Below, in pieces: positions 17,174 to 24,634 of a stretch of DNA of 51,003 nt (positions within the stretch are counted from its first letter, which is position 1; every line of letters begins with the position of its first letter). The notes under the pieces are model-generated. The model searched no databases. It saw nothing but the letters and a program-made list of their open reading frames with translations, and had not been told where the DNA came from. The position numbers and the translations under genes are program-made. Origin of the DNA: Streptomyces griseus (GTDB lineage: Bacteria; Actinomycetota; Actinomycetes; Streptomycetales; Streptomycetaceae); the NCBI GenBank assembly GCA_002154345.1, contig MUNB01000054.1, positions 1 through 51,003 on the forward strand. The letters run 5' to 3'.

Positions 17174-18001
17174 CTACAGCGGCAGCAGGTCGGGACGCTT
17201 CGCCTCGACGTGGTCGCCGGAGGACTCGCCGCGCAGCCGTCGCCCGATCCACGGCACCAGGTATTCGCGGGCCCACTGGATGTTGTCGCGCCGCTCGTCG
17301 AAGGGGCTGCGCTGGGCCTGCGGCGGCCAGGGCTGGTCGGGGTCGGCGGGCACGTCGTGGCCGAGGACCTGGGCGGCGCGCAGGGCGACGCGGGTGTGGC
17401 CCTCGGGCGAGAGGTGCAGCCGGTCGGCGTCCCACGCGCGCCGGTCCTGGACCGAGCGCAGCGACCACAGGTCCAGCACGGGGCACTGGTAGCGGTCGGC
17501 GATGGCCCGCAGATGGACGTTGTACGTGGCGATCTTGCCGCGCATGTGGCGCAGCACCGGAACGCCCCGGGTGTCGAAGCCGGTGGTGACCATGACCGTG
17601 CCGACGGCGTTGCTCAGGTCGGCGACCGCACGCTCGAAGCGCTCGGCGAGGTCGTCGGGGTCGGTGCCGGGCCGGATGATGTCGTTGCCGCCCGCACAGA
17701 AGCTGACCAGGTCGGGGGCCAGTTCCTTGGCACGGGGGATCTGCTCCTCGACGATCTGGTCGAGGAGACGTCCTCGTACGGCGAGATTGGCGTAGCGGAA
17801 GTCCCCGTGCGGGGAGTCCTCGGGGCCGGCCTCCGTGTCGGGGGCCGGGAGCCGGTCGGCGAGGAGCACCGCGAAGCGGTCCGCCCAGCCGACATAGGTC
17901 CCGTCGGGGCCGGGGTCGCCGACGCCCTCGGTGAAACTGTCGCCAATCGCCGCGTACGACCCGATGATGTGCTGCTGGTTGTTTCTCGAATCGTCTGCCA
18001 C
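17174..18001 (-). CDS. SGNH/GDSL-family hydrolase
   Basis: A 275-residue esterase/lipase-like enzyme. Block I is AAIGDSFTEGVGD (nucleophile Ser22), the block II-like Gly is in YANLAVRG, block III is CAGGNDII, and the catalytic Asp/His pair is in DADRLHLSPEGH. No signal peptide is visible, so it is probably cytoplasmic. The start is GTG with AGGA 9 bases upstream. It is preceded by a terminator for the M23 gene and by a GGGTGGT-N7-ACCACCC inverted repeat, and so is probably transcribed on its own. Confidence 0.9.
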   Translation of the reverse strand: MADDSRNNQQHIIGSYAAIGDSFTEGVGDPGPDGTYVGWADRFAVLLADRLPAPDTEAGPEDSPHGDFRYANLAVRGRLLDQIVEEQIPRAKELAPDLVSFCAGGNDIIRPGTDPDDLAERFERAVADLSNAVGTVMVTTGFDTRGVPVLRHMRGKIATYNVHLRAIADRYQCPVLDLWSLRSVQDRRAWDADRLHLSPEGHTRVALRAAQVLGHDVPADPDQPWPPQAQRSPFDERRDNIQWAREYLVPWIGRRLRGESSGDHVEAKRPDLLPL

Positions 18002-18057
18002 AAGGACTTATCCTGCATCGTCCGATGTGACCTACGCGACCGTAATACGGGGTTGAC

Positions 18058-18078
18058 GGGTGGTGAGATAGACCACCC
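18058..18078. promoter_or_regulatory. Inverted repeat GGGTGGT-N7-ACCACCC upstream of the SGNH hydrolase gene
   Basis: Perfect 7-bp arms with a 7-base spacer lie 57-77 bases before the SGNH start codon, where an operator would be expected. A TATTAC hexamer follows on the minus strand. The regulator is unknown. Confidence 0.4.
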
Positions 18079-18108
18079 GGTCAGGTTTTGGTAAAGCCGG
18101 AATAAAGG

Positions 18109-18140
18109 GAGGGGCGGTGCGCCGCCGCGCACCGCCCCTC
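18109..18140 (-). terminator. Hairpin terminator of the LysM/M23 gene
   Basis: A perfect 13-bp stem (18109-18121 with 18128-18140) closes on a 6-base loop. On the minus strand it is followed by CCTTTATT, lies 22 bases after the M23 stop codon, and separates that gene from the SGNH gene. Confidence 0.88.
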
Positions 18141-18162
18141 GGACACTTCCGGTCCTGCTCGG

Positions 18163-19119
18163 TCAGACGGAGACGCCGTGCTGACGCAGGTACGCGATCG
18201 GGTCGACGTCCGAGCCGTAGCTCGGACCGGTGCGGACCTCGAAGTGCAGGTGCGGGCCGGTGGAGTTGCCGGTGGAGCCGGAGAGGCCGATCTGCTGGCC
18301 GCCGGTGACGGTCTGGCCGACGGAGACGTTCAGCGAGGACTGGTGGGCGTACTGCGAGTACATGCCGTCCTCGTGCTGGATGACGACCTCGTTGCCGTAC
18401 GAGCCGCTGTTGCCGGCCGAGACCACGGTGCCCGGTCCGATGGCGAGGACGGGGGTGCCGGAGGCGGCCTGGAAGTCCGAGCCGGTGTGGTAGCCGCTGG
18501 ACCAGCTGGCGCCGGAAGCGCGGTACTGGGTGGTGACGTTGGCGTTGGCCAGCGGGGCGGACCAGCCGGAGCCGGTGGCCTCGGAGGAGCCGGTCTTCGC
18601 GGAGGCGCCGGAGCCCTCGGAGTCGTCGGCGGAGATGGTGTCGCCCTTCGGGGCTTCCTTCGGCGCGGCCTTCGGGGCCGGAGCGGCCTTCTTCGGGGCG
18701 GCCTCGGGAGCGGCGGACTTCTCGGCCGGGGCGGAGCCCTTGGCGCCGAGGGTCAGCTTCATGCCCGGGTGGATCAGGCCGGGGTTCTCGCCGACGGTGG
18801 AGCGGTTGTCCTGGTACAGCTTCTGCCACCCGCCCTTGAGCTGGTGCTCGGCCGCGATCTTCGACAGGTAGTCGCCGGAGACGACGGAGTACGTCTTCGG
18901 GGCGGCCTTCGACGCGGCGGGAGCGGCCGACGGGGCGGTGTGCGCGGCGGCGACCGAGGCGGCGGCGGGCTTCGCGGCGGGAGCGGCCCGGTCGGCGGCG
19001 CTCGCGATGCCGGCGCCGATGAGCGGGAGGGCGAGTGCGGCGCCACCGGTGCCCGCGGCGAGGACGCCGCGGGAGATCGGGCCGGACTTCGGACGACGGT
19101 GCTTACCCTTTGCGGGCAT
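18163..19119 (-). CDS. Secreted LysM / M23-family peptidoglycan endopeptidase
   Basis: A 318-residue cell-wall hydrolase. The N-terminus (MPAKGKHRRPKSGPISRG) gives a basic start, followed by a hydrophobic core and an ASAAD signal-cleavage region. A LysM repeat (about 75-125, YSVVSGDYLSKIAAEHQLKG) binds peptidoglycan, an Ala/Pro/Lys linker follows, and the C-terminal M23 LytM domain has HTGSDFQAASGTPV, HEDGMYSQYAHQS and the zinc motif GPHLHFEVR. The ATG has ribosome site GAGAGGAA 7 bases upstream; a longer version would run through the riboswitch. Expression is probably controlled by c-di-AMP through that element. Confidence 0.93.
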   Translation of the reverse strand: MPAKGKHRRPKSGPISRGVLAAGTGGAALALPLIGAGIASAADRAAPAAKPAAASVAAAHTAPSAAPAASKAAPKTYSVVSGDYLSKIAAEHQLKGGWQKLYQDNRSTVGENPGLIHPGMKLTLGAKGSAPAEKSAAPEAAPKKAAPAPKAAPKEAPKGDTISADDSEGSGASAKTGSSEATGSGWSAPLANANVTTQYRASGASWSSGYHTGSDFQAASGTPVLAIGPGTVVSAGNSGSYGNEVVIQHEDGMYSQYAHQSSLNVSVGQTVTGGQQIGLSGSTGNSTGPHLHFEVRTGPSYGSDVDPIAYLRQHGVSV

Positions 19120-19137
19120 GGGGGATTTCCTCTCCGG

Positions 19138-19306
19138 CGCCTGCGAGGTGAGCTGTCGGGTTCGGGCTGGAGATGCCCGGTCGCGTTGCGGCGACTTCAC
19201 CCCGAGCCGGTCCGGATCGCTCCGGACCGGCGGCTTACCTGGTTCCCCCGCTCCTGCCACACGTGAGTGGGTGGGTGCGAATTCCGGGCGGCGGCAGGAT
19301 TAGGCG
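19138..19306 (-). promoter_or_regulatory. ydaO-yuaA (cyclic di-AMP) riboswitch
   Basis: The minus strand carries, in order, the ydaO-class conserved blocks: TAATCCTGCCG, GCGGGGGAACCA, GGGGTGAAGTCG, GGGCATCTCC, then AGCCCGAACCCGACAGCT and CACCTCGCAGGCG. The outer P1 stem is formed by CGCCT (19302-19306) and AGGCG (19138-19142). The element ends 18 bases before the M23 start codon. In actinobacteria this class controls resuscitation factors and cell-wall hydrolases and turns expression off when c-di-AMP binds. Confidence 0.92.
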
Positions 19307-19325
19307 GTCCGTCCGGATTGCGGCG

Positions 19326-19355
19326 ACCGTAAACCGGTCAGGACGAGCGGAACAA
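19326..19355 (-). promoter_or_regulatory. Candidate promoter of the riboswitch transcript
   Basis: On the minus strand TTGTTC (19350-19355) and TACGGT (19326-19331) are 18 bases apart and lie about 20 bases before the first riboswitch base. Confidence 0.45.
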
Positions 19356-19726
19356 GCCATCGGTTGCGCGCCGGAATCATCGATTCGATATCGCATCGGA
19401 TTTCCCGTCACACTCCGTGGATTACGGATCTTGGATTTCCTTACGGGCAAGGGAAATACCCCGGGGCGCGCTCACCACGGTCCGTCACGGATATGATCCC
19501 GCTCACCTCTGAAATCTCATCTCCCCCATTAGCGGGGCATGTTCTGCGAAATACACCAATACGGACATGCCGTCGGCGGTGCTCCTGACGCCGGGTCAGT
19601 CCGGCCTGGTCGGCACCCCGCATCGAGGTGTCGACCGTGATGATTTTCTGTCGAATCGATGTCGTATCGTCACGGGAGCGCCCTCGCCGGCGAGCCGCGC
19701 CGACGCCAGAGATCCCAGGAGCCCCC
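19356..19726. other. Divergent intergenic region of lower GC content
   Basis: This stretch between the riboswitch promoter and the phosphatase start is visibly AT-richer than its surroundings. It should contain the phosphatase promoter. I find no RNA gene and no convincing ORF; an in-frame extension of the phosphatase to 19628 is possible but lacks a ribosome site. Confidence 0.5.
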
Positions 19727-20539
19727 GTGACGCAGCAGGTGCCGCAGGTCCCGCCGACAGAGACCGTGCTGACCGGAGTCCGCAACTTCCGCGACGTGGG
19801 CGGGCTCCCCACCACGGACGGGCGGCGCACCGCCTTCGGCCGGCTCTACCGCAGCGGCCACCTGGCGCACGCCACCGCCGAGGACGCGGCCTTCCTCGGC
19901 GGGCTCGGACTGCACACGGTCTTCGACTTCCGGCACTCCGCCGACCACCGCCTCGACGGTTACGACATCGAGCTGCCCGGTGTCCGCAATGTCAGCATTC
20001 CGCTCTCCGACCCGGCCGACGGCGCGGAGTTCTGGCGGCTGGTGAGCGACGGGAACATCGAGCAGCTGCGCTCGGTCCTCGCGGACGGCAAGGGCGTCGA
20101 CCGCATGATCCGGATGTACCGCGCGACGATCGAGGACCGCACCGCCGAGCACAGCCGGGTGCTGCACGCGCTGGCCGAGGACAGCGTCCCGGCCCTGATG
20201 CACTGCGCGGCGGGCAAGGACCGGGCCGGTCTCTCGATCGCGGTCGCCCTGCTGGCGGTCGGCGTGGAGGTGGAGGCGATCGAGGAGGACTACCTCAAGT
20301 CCAACGACCTCCACCGCCGCTACAACGTGAAGCGCTCCGACGCGTCCGAGGCCGGTATGTCGCCCGAGGTGCTGGAGCTGCTGGACCCGCTCTTCGGGGC
20401 GCGGCCGGCCTACCTCGCGGCGGCCTTCGCGACCATCGAGGAGAACTGGGGCACGACCGACCGCTACCTCACCGAGGGGCTGAAGATCTCCTCCGGTACC
20501 CGGGAGCTGCTGCGCGAGCGCCTGCTCGACCAGGACTGA
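19727..20539 (+). CDS. Tyrosine-protein phosphatase (SCO/IphP-like)
   Basis: A 270-residue protein with the P-loop MHCAAGKDRAGLS (C-x5-R) at about residue 160, NFRDVGGLPTTDGR near residue 25 and LYRSGHLAHAT. These are the hallmarks of the Y_phosphatase3/IphP/LipA-like family, which removes phosphate from tyrosine residues or phosphoinositides. The GTG start is chosen because GGAG lies 6 bases upstream; further upstream the frame is open but does not resemble the family. Convergent with the DUF6126 gene, 19 bases away. Confidence 0.9.
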   Translation: MTQQVPQVPPTETVLTGVRNFRDVGGLPTTDGRRTAFGRLYRSGHLAHATAEDAAFLGGLGLHTVFDFRHSADHRLDGYDIELPGVRNVSIPLSDPADGAEFWRLVSDGNIEQLRSVLADGKGVDRMIRMYRATIEDRTAEHSRVLHALAEDSVPALMHCAAGKDRAGLSIAVALLAVGVEVEAIEEDYLKSNDLHRRYNVKRSDASEAGMSPEVLELLDPLFGARPAYLAAAFATIEENWGTTDRYLTEGLKISSGTRELLRERLLDQD

Positions 20540-20558
20540 CCCGTCCGGCGGCGGGCCG

Positions 20559-20732
20559 TCACTTGCTCCCGGCCACCACGAAGAGCAGGTAGAGGAAGCC
20601 CGCGATGACGTGGCCCGCCACCAGGTAGGCGAAGAGCCGGATGACGACGCCGCGCGGCATCCGCTTCTCCTGCGGGTCCTCGTTCACGCGACGTCCGGGG
20701 CCCAGCGGGTCGTAGTGTTCGGAATCGGACAT
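20559..20732 (-). CDS. DUF6126-type small membrane protein
   Basis: A 57-residue protein: a hydrophilic N-terminus (MSDSEHYDPLGPGRRVNEDP, then QEKRMPRGVVIR) and one transmembrane helix (LFAYLVAGHVIAGFLYLLFVV) ending AGSK. It follows the XRE/cupin regulator by 64 bases in the same direction, a pairing I recall from other streptomycetes. Role unknown; it could report on or anchor the regulator, which is inference. Confidence 0.75.
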   Translation of the reverse strand: MSDSEHYDPLGPGRRVNEDPQEKRMPRGVVIRLFAYLVAGHVIAGFLYLLFVVAGSK

Positions 20733-20796
20733 GACGGTCCTCTCTGTCGGCCTCGCGGCCGGTGGAGCGAAGGATGGAGCCGGCGGGGACGGCCGG

Positions 20797-21405
20797 TCAG
20801 CGCGCGTGGAGGGCGTTGCCGAGACAGAGCTCGGCGGCGGGACTCTGCAGCAGGGTGTGGACGAAGAGCAGCTCCGCGCCGCCGCGGTCGACGGCCGCGA
20901 TCCGGTGCGGGGTGAGCGAGTCGAAATGGGCGCTGTCGCCGGGTTCGAGGTCGTGCACGGTGTCGCCGAGCCCGACCCGCAGCCGCCCTTCCATGACGTA
21001 CAGCCACTCCTCGCCGGGATGGACCCGGACCAGGTCGCCCTGGGCCCCGTACGGAACACGTACCCGCAGGGCCTGCATCGCACGGCCGGAGCCGCCCGCC
21101 TGCCGGTACATCCAGCCGTCCGCCTCCGCCCCCTCGAAGCCGCCGCCGCGGACGATCGCGTCCCGTTCGGGCGGCTGCTCGCCGAGGAGCTCGGAGACCG
21201 TCGTACCGTAGATACGGGCCAGCCCCAGCAGCATCGGCAGCGAGGGCTGCCGACGGCCGGTCTCCAGCCGGGAGAGATGGGCCGGGGAGAGCCCGGCCCG
21301 CCGGGCGGCGGTCTCCAGGGTGAGACCACGGCTTCGGCGCAGGTCACGCAGTCGGGGTGCGACGCCGGGGAGCTCGTCCGGCACCCCTTCGTCCGGAGGG
21401 TTCAT
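20797..21405 (-). CDS. XRE-family transcriptional regulator with cupin domain
   Basis: A 202-residue protein with an HTH_3 domain at about residues 17-74 (RLRDLRRSRGLTLETAARRA, GLSPAHLSRLETGRRQPSLP) and a C-terminal cupin_2 domain (about 125-190: VHPGEEWLYVMEGRLRVGLG, LEPGDSAHFDSLTPHRI). Such regulators sense a small metabolite in the cupin and often control themselves plus a neighbouring transporter or enzyme. An inverted/direct repeat cluster lies 29-55 bases upstream of the start. It follows hpnO in the same direction (66 bases), so read-through from the hopanoid operon is possible. Confidence 0.9.
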   Translation of the reverse strand: MNPPDEGVPDELPGVAPRLRDLRRSRGLTLETAARRAGLSPAHLSRLETGRRQPSLPMLLGLARIYGTTVSELLGEQPPERDAIVRGGGFEGAEADGWMYRQAGGSGRAMQALRVRVPYGAQGDLVRVHPGEEWLYVMEGRLRVGLGDTVHDLEPGDSAHFDSLTPHRIAAVDRGGAELLFVHTLLQSPAAELCLGNALHAR

Positions 21406-21433
21406 GGATCCATTGGGCCAGGATCTTTCCTCC

Positions 21434-21460
21434 GAGGCAAATAAGTTGCCCCGGAGGCAA
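21434..21460. promoter_or_regulatory. Candidate operator of the XRE/cupin regulator
   Basis: On the plus strand TTGCC-CCGGA-GGCAA (21446-21460) is an inverted repeat. GAGGCAA occurs at 21434-21440 and again at 21454-21460, exactly 20 bases (about two helical turns) apart. The site is immediately upstream of the regulator gene. Confidence 0.5.
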
Positions 21461-21471
21461 AGTGGCGCCCG

Positions 21472-22869
21472 TCAGCGGTTGGCCACGGCCTGCTTGACGA
21501 GAGTGCGACCGAAGTCCCACATCAGTCCGCCGCCGCTGTGCGCGTCGTCCATGACGGACGTGAACGCCGCCACGAAGCGGTCCACCTCTGCATCCCCGAT
21601 GACCAGCGGCGGAATCAGCTTGATCACTTCCAGATGGTCGCCGGAGACCTGGGTGAGGATCCGGTGCTTCTGGAGCAGCGGCACCACGACCATCTGGGCG
21701 AAGAGCCCCTTGCGGGCCGCCTGGAGCATGGTCCAGCGGCTGCGGAGCTTCAGCGACGACGGCCGGCCGAACTCGATGCCGATCATCAGCCCGCGCCCGC
21801 GGACCTCGTGCAGCAGCTCGTAGCGGTCCACCAGGGCCGCCAGCCGCTCGCGGAGCAGATCGCCGGTGCGCCGGGCGTTCGCGACGGTCTCCTCGTCCTC
21901 CATCACGGTCAGGACGGCGAGCCCGGCCGCCATCGCCTGCGCGTTGGAGCCGAAGCTCGCGGAGTGGACGAGGACCCGGTCCATCGAGGAGTAGACCTTG
22001 CGGAAGATCCAGTCCTTGCCGAGGGTCGCGCCGACGGGCACATAGCCGCCGGAGAGCGCCTTGGCCACACAGACCAGATCGGGCTCCACGCCCTCCTCGT
22101 GCTGGTAGGCGTAGAAGTCGCCGGTCCGGCCCAGGCCCGTCTGCACCTCGTCGGCGATCAGGAGCGCCTTGTGCCGGTGCAGCAGCTCCTGGGCCTGCCG
22201 CAGATAGCCGGGCGGCGCGGCGTGCACGCCCTTGCCCTGGATCGGCTCGACGACCAGCGCCGCGACATCGCCCCGCTTCAGCTCGCGGCGCAGCGCGTCC
22301 AGATCGCCGAGCGGCACGGCCGTGTCGGGGAGCAGCGGGGCGAACCCGTCGCGGAAGCCGCTCTCCCCGTTGACCGACAGGGATCCGGTGGTGAGCCCGT
22401 GGAAGGCGTGGTCGCAGTAGAGGATCCGGGGCTTCCCGGTGGCGTACCGGGCGAATTTCAGCGCCGTCTCGACCGCTTCCGTACCGCTGTTCCCGAAGAA
22501 GACGCGGTCCAGGTGCGGGCTGTGGGTCAGCAGCTTCTCGGCGAGCAGTCCGGGCAGCGGCTGGCAGTCGAAGCGGGTGAGGTCGGCCAGCTGGGCGTCC
22601 AGGACGTCGTGCAGGGCCTGCCGGACGACGGGGTGGTGGCGGCCCAGGCCCATGACGCCGAAACCGGCGAGCATGTCGAGGTAGTCGTCGCCCTCCGCGT
22701 CCCAGAAGTACGCGCCCTCGGCCCGCTCGTAGACCTTGTCGAAGCCGATGGTGTGGAGCATGCGCGGCAGCTGGTGGTTGAGGTGGCGCGCGTGCAGCTC
22801 GTACCGCTCGGACCCGCGCTCGGCGAGGAGCCGCGCCAGATCGAAGCCCTGGGATCCGCCGTCCGTCAT
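21472..22869 (-). CDS. hpnO: Hopanoid aminotransferase HpnO
   Basis: A 465-residue class-III PLP aminotransferase. Visible motifs are FFGNSGTEAVETALKFARYA, YCDHAFHGLTTGSLS, the PLP-pocket LIADEVQTGLGRTG and the Schiff-base lysine in CVAKALSGGYVPVGA. In hopanoid producers this enzyme converts ribosylhopane (or its aldehyde) to aminobacteriohopanetriol. The assignment rests on its place as the last gene of the hopanoid cluster; by sequence alone it is an acetylornithine/GABA-type aminotransferase. A 16-bp-class hairpin separates it from hpnH. Confidence 0.88.
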   Translation of the reverse strand: MTDGGSQGFDLARLLAERGSERYELHARHLNHQLPRMLHTIGFDKVYERAEGAYFWDAEGDDYLDMLAGFGVMGLGRHHPVVRQALHDVLDAQLADLTRFDCQPLPGLLAEKLLTHSPHLDRVFFGNSGTEAVETALKFARYATGKPRILYCDHAFHGLTTGSLSVNGESGFRDGFAPLLPDTAVPLGDLDALRRELKRGDVAALVVEPIQGKGVHAAPPGYLRQAQELLHRHKALLIADEVQTGLGRTGDFYAYQHEEGVEPDLVCVAKALSGGYVPVGATLGKDWIFRKVYSSMDRVLVHSASFGSNAQAMAAGLAVLTVMEDEETVANARRTGDLLRERLAALVDRYELLHEVRGRGLMIGIEFGRPSSLKLRSRWTMLQAARKGLFAQMVVVPLLQKHRILTQVSGDHLEVIKLIPPLVIGDAEVDRFVAAFTSVMDDAHSGGGLMWDFGRTLVKQAVANR

Positions 22870-22904
22870 CGCCCGCTCTTCTCCTTCGGATGTGCTGCGT
22901 CGTG

Positions 22905-22942
22905 CGGCCGGCCGCCCCGGGAAAACCCGCGGCGGCCGGCCG
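22905..22942 (-). terminator. Strong hairpin between hpnH and hpnO
   Basis: A 12-bp perfect stem (22905-22916 with 22931-22942) continues through one mismatch into CGGG/CCCG with an AAAA loop. It may attenuate transcription into hpnO or mark the end of an operon segment. Confidence 0.6.
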
Positions 22943-22961
22943 TACCTCGTCGGTCACCGGC

Positions 22962-23981
22962 TCACCGGTTGCTGGTGACGGTCTCCCGGGCCGCGCGCAG
23001 GGATTCCTTGAGGGACCCCATGGTGGCGAGCACCGCCGTGGGCTCGTAGCCGCAGTGCGCCATGCAGTTGGCGCAGCGCGGGTCCTTGCCGCGGCCGTAC
23101 TTGTCCCAGTCGGTCTCCTCGATGAGCTGACGGTACGTCGGTACGTAACCGTCGCTCATCAGGTAGCACGGGCGCTGCCAGCCGAAGAGCGAGTAGTTCG
23201 GGATCGCCCACGCGGTGCACGGGAAGTCCGCCTTGCCCTCCAGGAAGTCCAGGAAGAGCGGCGAGTGGTTGAGCCGCCAGCGGGCCCGGTTGCCGCCCGC
23301 GAAGGCCTTCTTGAAGAGTTCGCGGGTCTGCTCGACACCCAGGAAGTGCTCCTGGTCGGGAGCCTTCTCGTAGGCGTAGGCCGGCGAGATCATCATCTCG
23401 TCGACGTGCAGGTCGTCGTTGAGGTAGTTGAGGACCTCGATGATGGTCTGCGGGGTGTCGGTGTTGAAGAAGGTGGAGTTGGTGGTGACGCGGAAGCCGC
23501 GCCGCTTGGCCTCCTTCATCGCGGCGACGGCCTCGTCGAAGACGCCTTCCTTGGCGACCGACTCGTCGTGCCGTTCGCGCAGCCCGTCGATGTGGACGGC
23601 GAAGGCGAAGTACGGGGACGGGGTGAACTTGTCGAGCTTCTTGCGCATCAGCATGGCGTTGGTGCAGAGGAAGACGTACTTCTTCCTCGCGACGAGCTGG
23701 CGCACGATCTCGTCGATCTGCGGATGCATCAGCGGCTCGCCACCGGCGATGGACACCATGGGGGCCCCGGATTCGAGGACCGCGCCCACCGCCTGGGCGA
23801 CCGGCATGCGCTGCTTCAGGACACCGGCCGGGTGCTGGATCTTGCCGCATCCCTCGCAGGCGAGGTTGCAGGCGAACAACGGCTCCAGCTCGACGATCAG
23901 CGGGAACTTCTCACGCTTGCGGAGCTTCTGTTCGAAGAGATACGTCGCAACCTTGATGGTCTGGCGGAGCGGCATGGCCAT
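22962..23981 (-). CDS. hpnH: Adenosyl-hopene transferase HpnH (radical SAM)
   Basis: A 339-residue radical SAM enzyme with CNLACEGC (Cys38, Cys42, Cys45) and SIAGGEPLMHPQID. The Cys-rich C-terminus is DPRCANCMAHCGYEPTAV. HpnH adds the 5'-deoxyadenosyl radical to diploptene, giving adenosylhopane. The ATG has a near-ideal ribosome site AGGAGGTGA 5 bases upstream; that AGGAGG also encodes the last two Arg codons of hpnG and its TGA is the hpnG stop. Length and motifs match the family. Confidence 0.95.
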   Translation of the reverse strand: MAMPLRQTIKVATYLFEQKLRKREKFPLIVELEPLFACNLACEGCGKIQHPAGVLKQRMPVAQAVGAVLESGAPMVSIAGGEPLMHPQIDEIVRQLVARKKYVFLCTNAMLMRKKLDKFTPSPYFAFAVHIDGLRERHDESVAKEGVFDEAVAAMKEAKRRGFRVTTNSTFFNTDTPQTIIEVLNYLNDDLHVDEMMISPAYAYEKAPDQEHFLGVEQTRELFKKAFAGGNRARWRLNHSPLFLDFLEGKADFPCTAWAIPNYSLFGWQRPCYLMSDGYVPTYRQLIEETDWDKYGRGKDPRCANCMAHCGYEPTAVLATMGSLKESLRAARETVTSNR

Positions 23982-23986
23982 CTAGC

Positions 23987-24634
23987 TCACCTCCTGGGGA
24001 GCAGTAAAGATCGGTGCCATTCGTAGAAAGCCGGAAGGACGGCACGAAGAACGCGGAACGCCGATATTCCACCGCGTACGGTGCCGATGCGGACGAGCTC
24101 ATGCTCTGGAGCGTCCACGACCACCCGGACGGCCGCAACCGGGCGCGGTCCGTGACACAGGGCGGTACGCAGTGTCGCGGCGGACTCCATGTCCACCGCG
24201 ATGGCCCCGCCCGCCCGCAGCGCGGCCCGCTCGGAGCCCCGTACGACGTGGTCGGAGCCGGTCAGGGGGCCGGTGTGGACGGTGCGGCCGGGGACGGCCC
24301 TGGCGAGGGCGGCGACCAGGACGCCGGTGCCGGTGCAGGGGGTGGTGCCGTCCACATCCCGGGTCTCCTCGGCGACGACCAGGTCCCCGGGGTGCATCCC
24401 CGGAAGGAGGCCGGCGCAGAACCCGGAGGCGATCACGGCGGCGTCCGGAACCCCGTCGGGGCCCAGGAGGCGCGCCACGGCCGTCTCCGCCGCCCGGGGG
24501 CCCATTCCGGTGCGCAGGACCCGGACCGGGCCCGGGGCGCCCCTGCCGCTGCGCAGGGCCACCTGCTCGATGCCGAGGGCGCAGGCGACCAGCAGCGGCG
24601 GCACGGGGCTCCCGGGCCCTCTCGGATCGTCCAT
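23987..24634 (-). CDS. hpnG: Adenosylhopane nucleosidase HpnG-like
   Basis: A 215-residue nucleoside-phosphorylase-fold protein. VLRTGMGPRAAETAVARLL and ASGFCAGLLPGMHPGDLVV form the phosphate/ribose region, and AIAVDMESAATLRT is the substrate motif of MTA/SAH-nucleosidase-like enzymes. HpnG removes adenine from adenosylhopane, leaving (phospho)ribosylhopane. Position between shc and hpnH supports this role. Start and shc stop overlap (TGATG), indicating coupling. Confidence 0.87.
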   Translation of the reverse strand: MDDPRGPGSPVPPLLVACALGIEQVALRSGRGAPGPVRVLRTGMGPRAAETAVARLLGPDGVPDAAVIASGFCAGLLPGMHPGDLVVAEETRDVDGTTPCTGTGVLVAALARAVPGRTVHTGPLTGSDHVVRGSERAALRAGGAIAVDMESAATLRTALCHGPRPVAAVRVVVDAPEHELVRIGTVRGGISAFRVLRAVLPAFYEWHRSLLLPRR

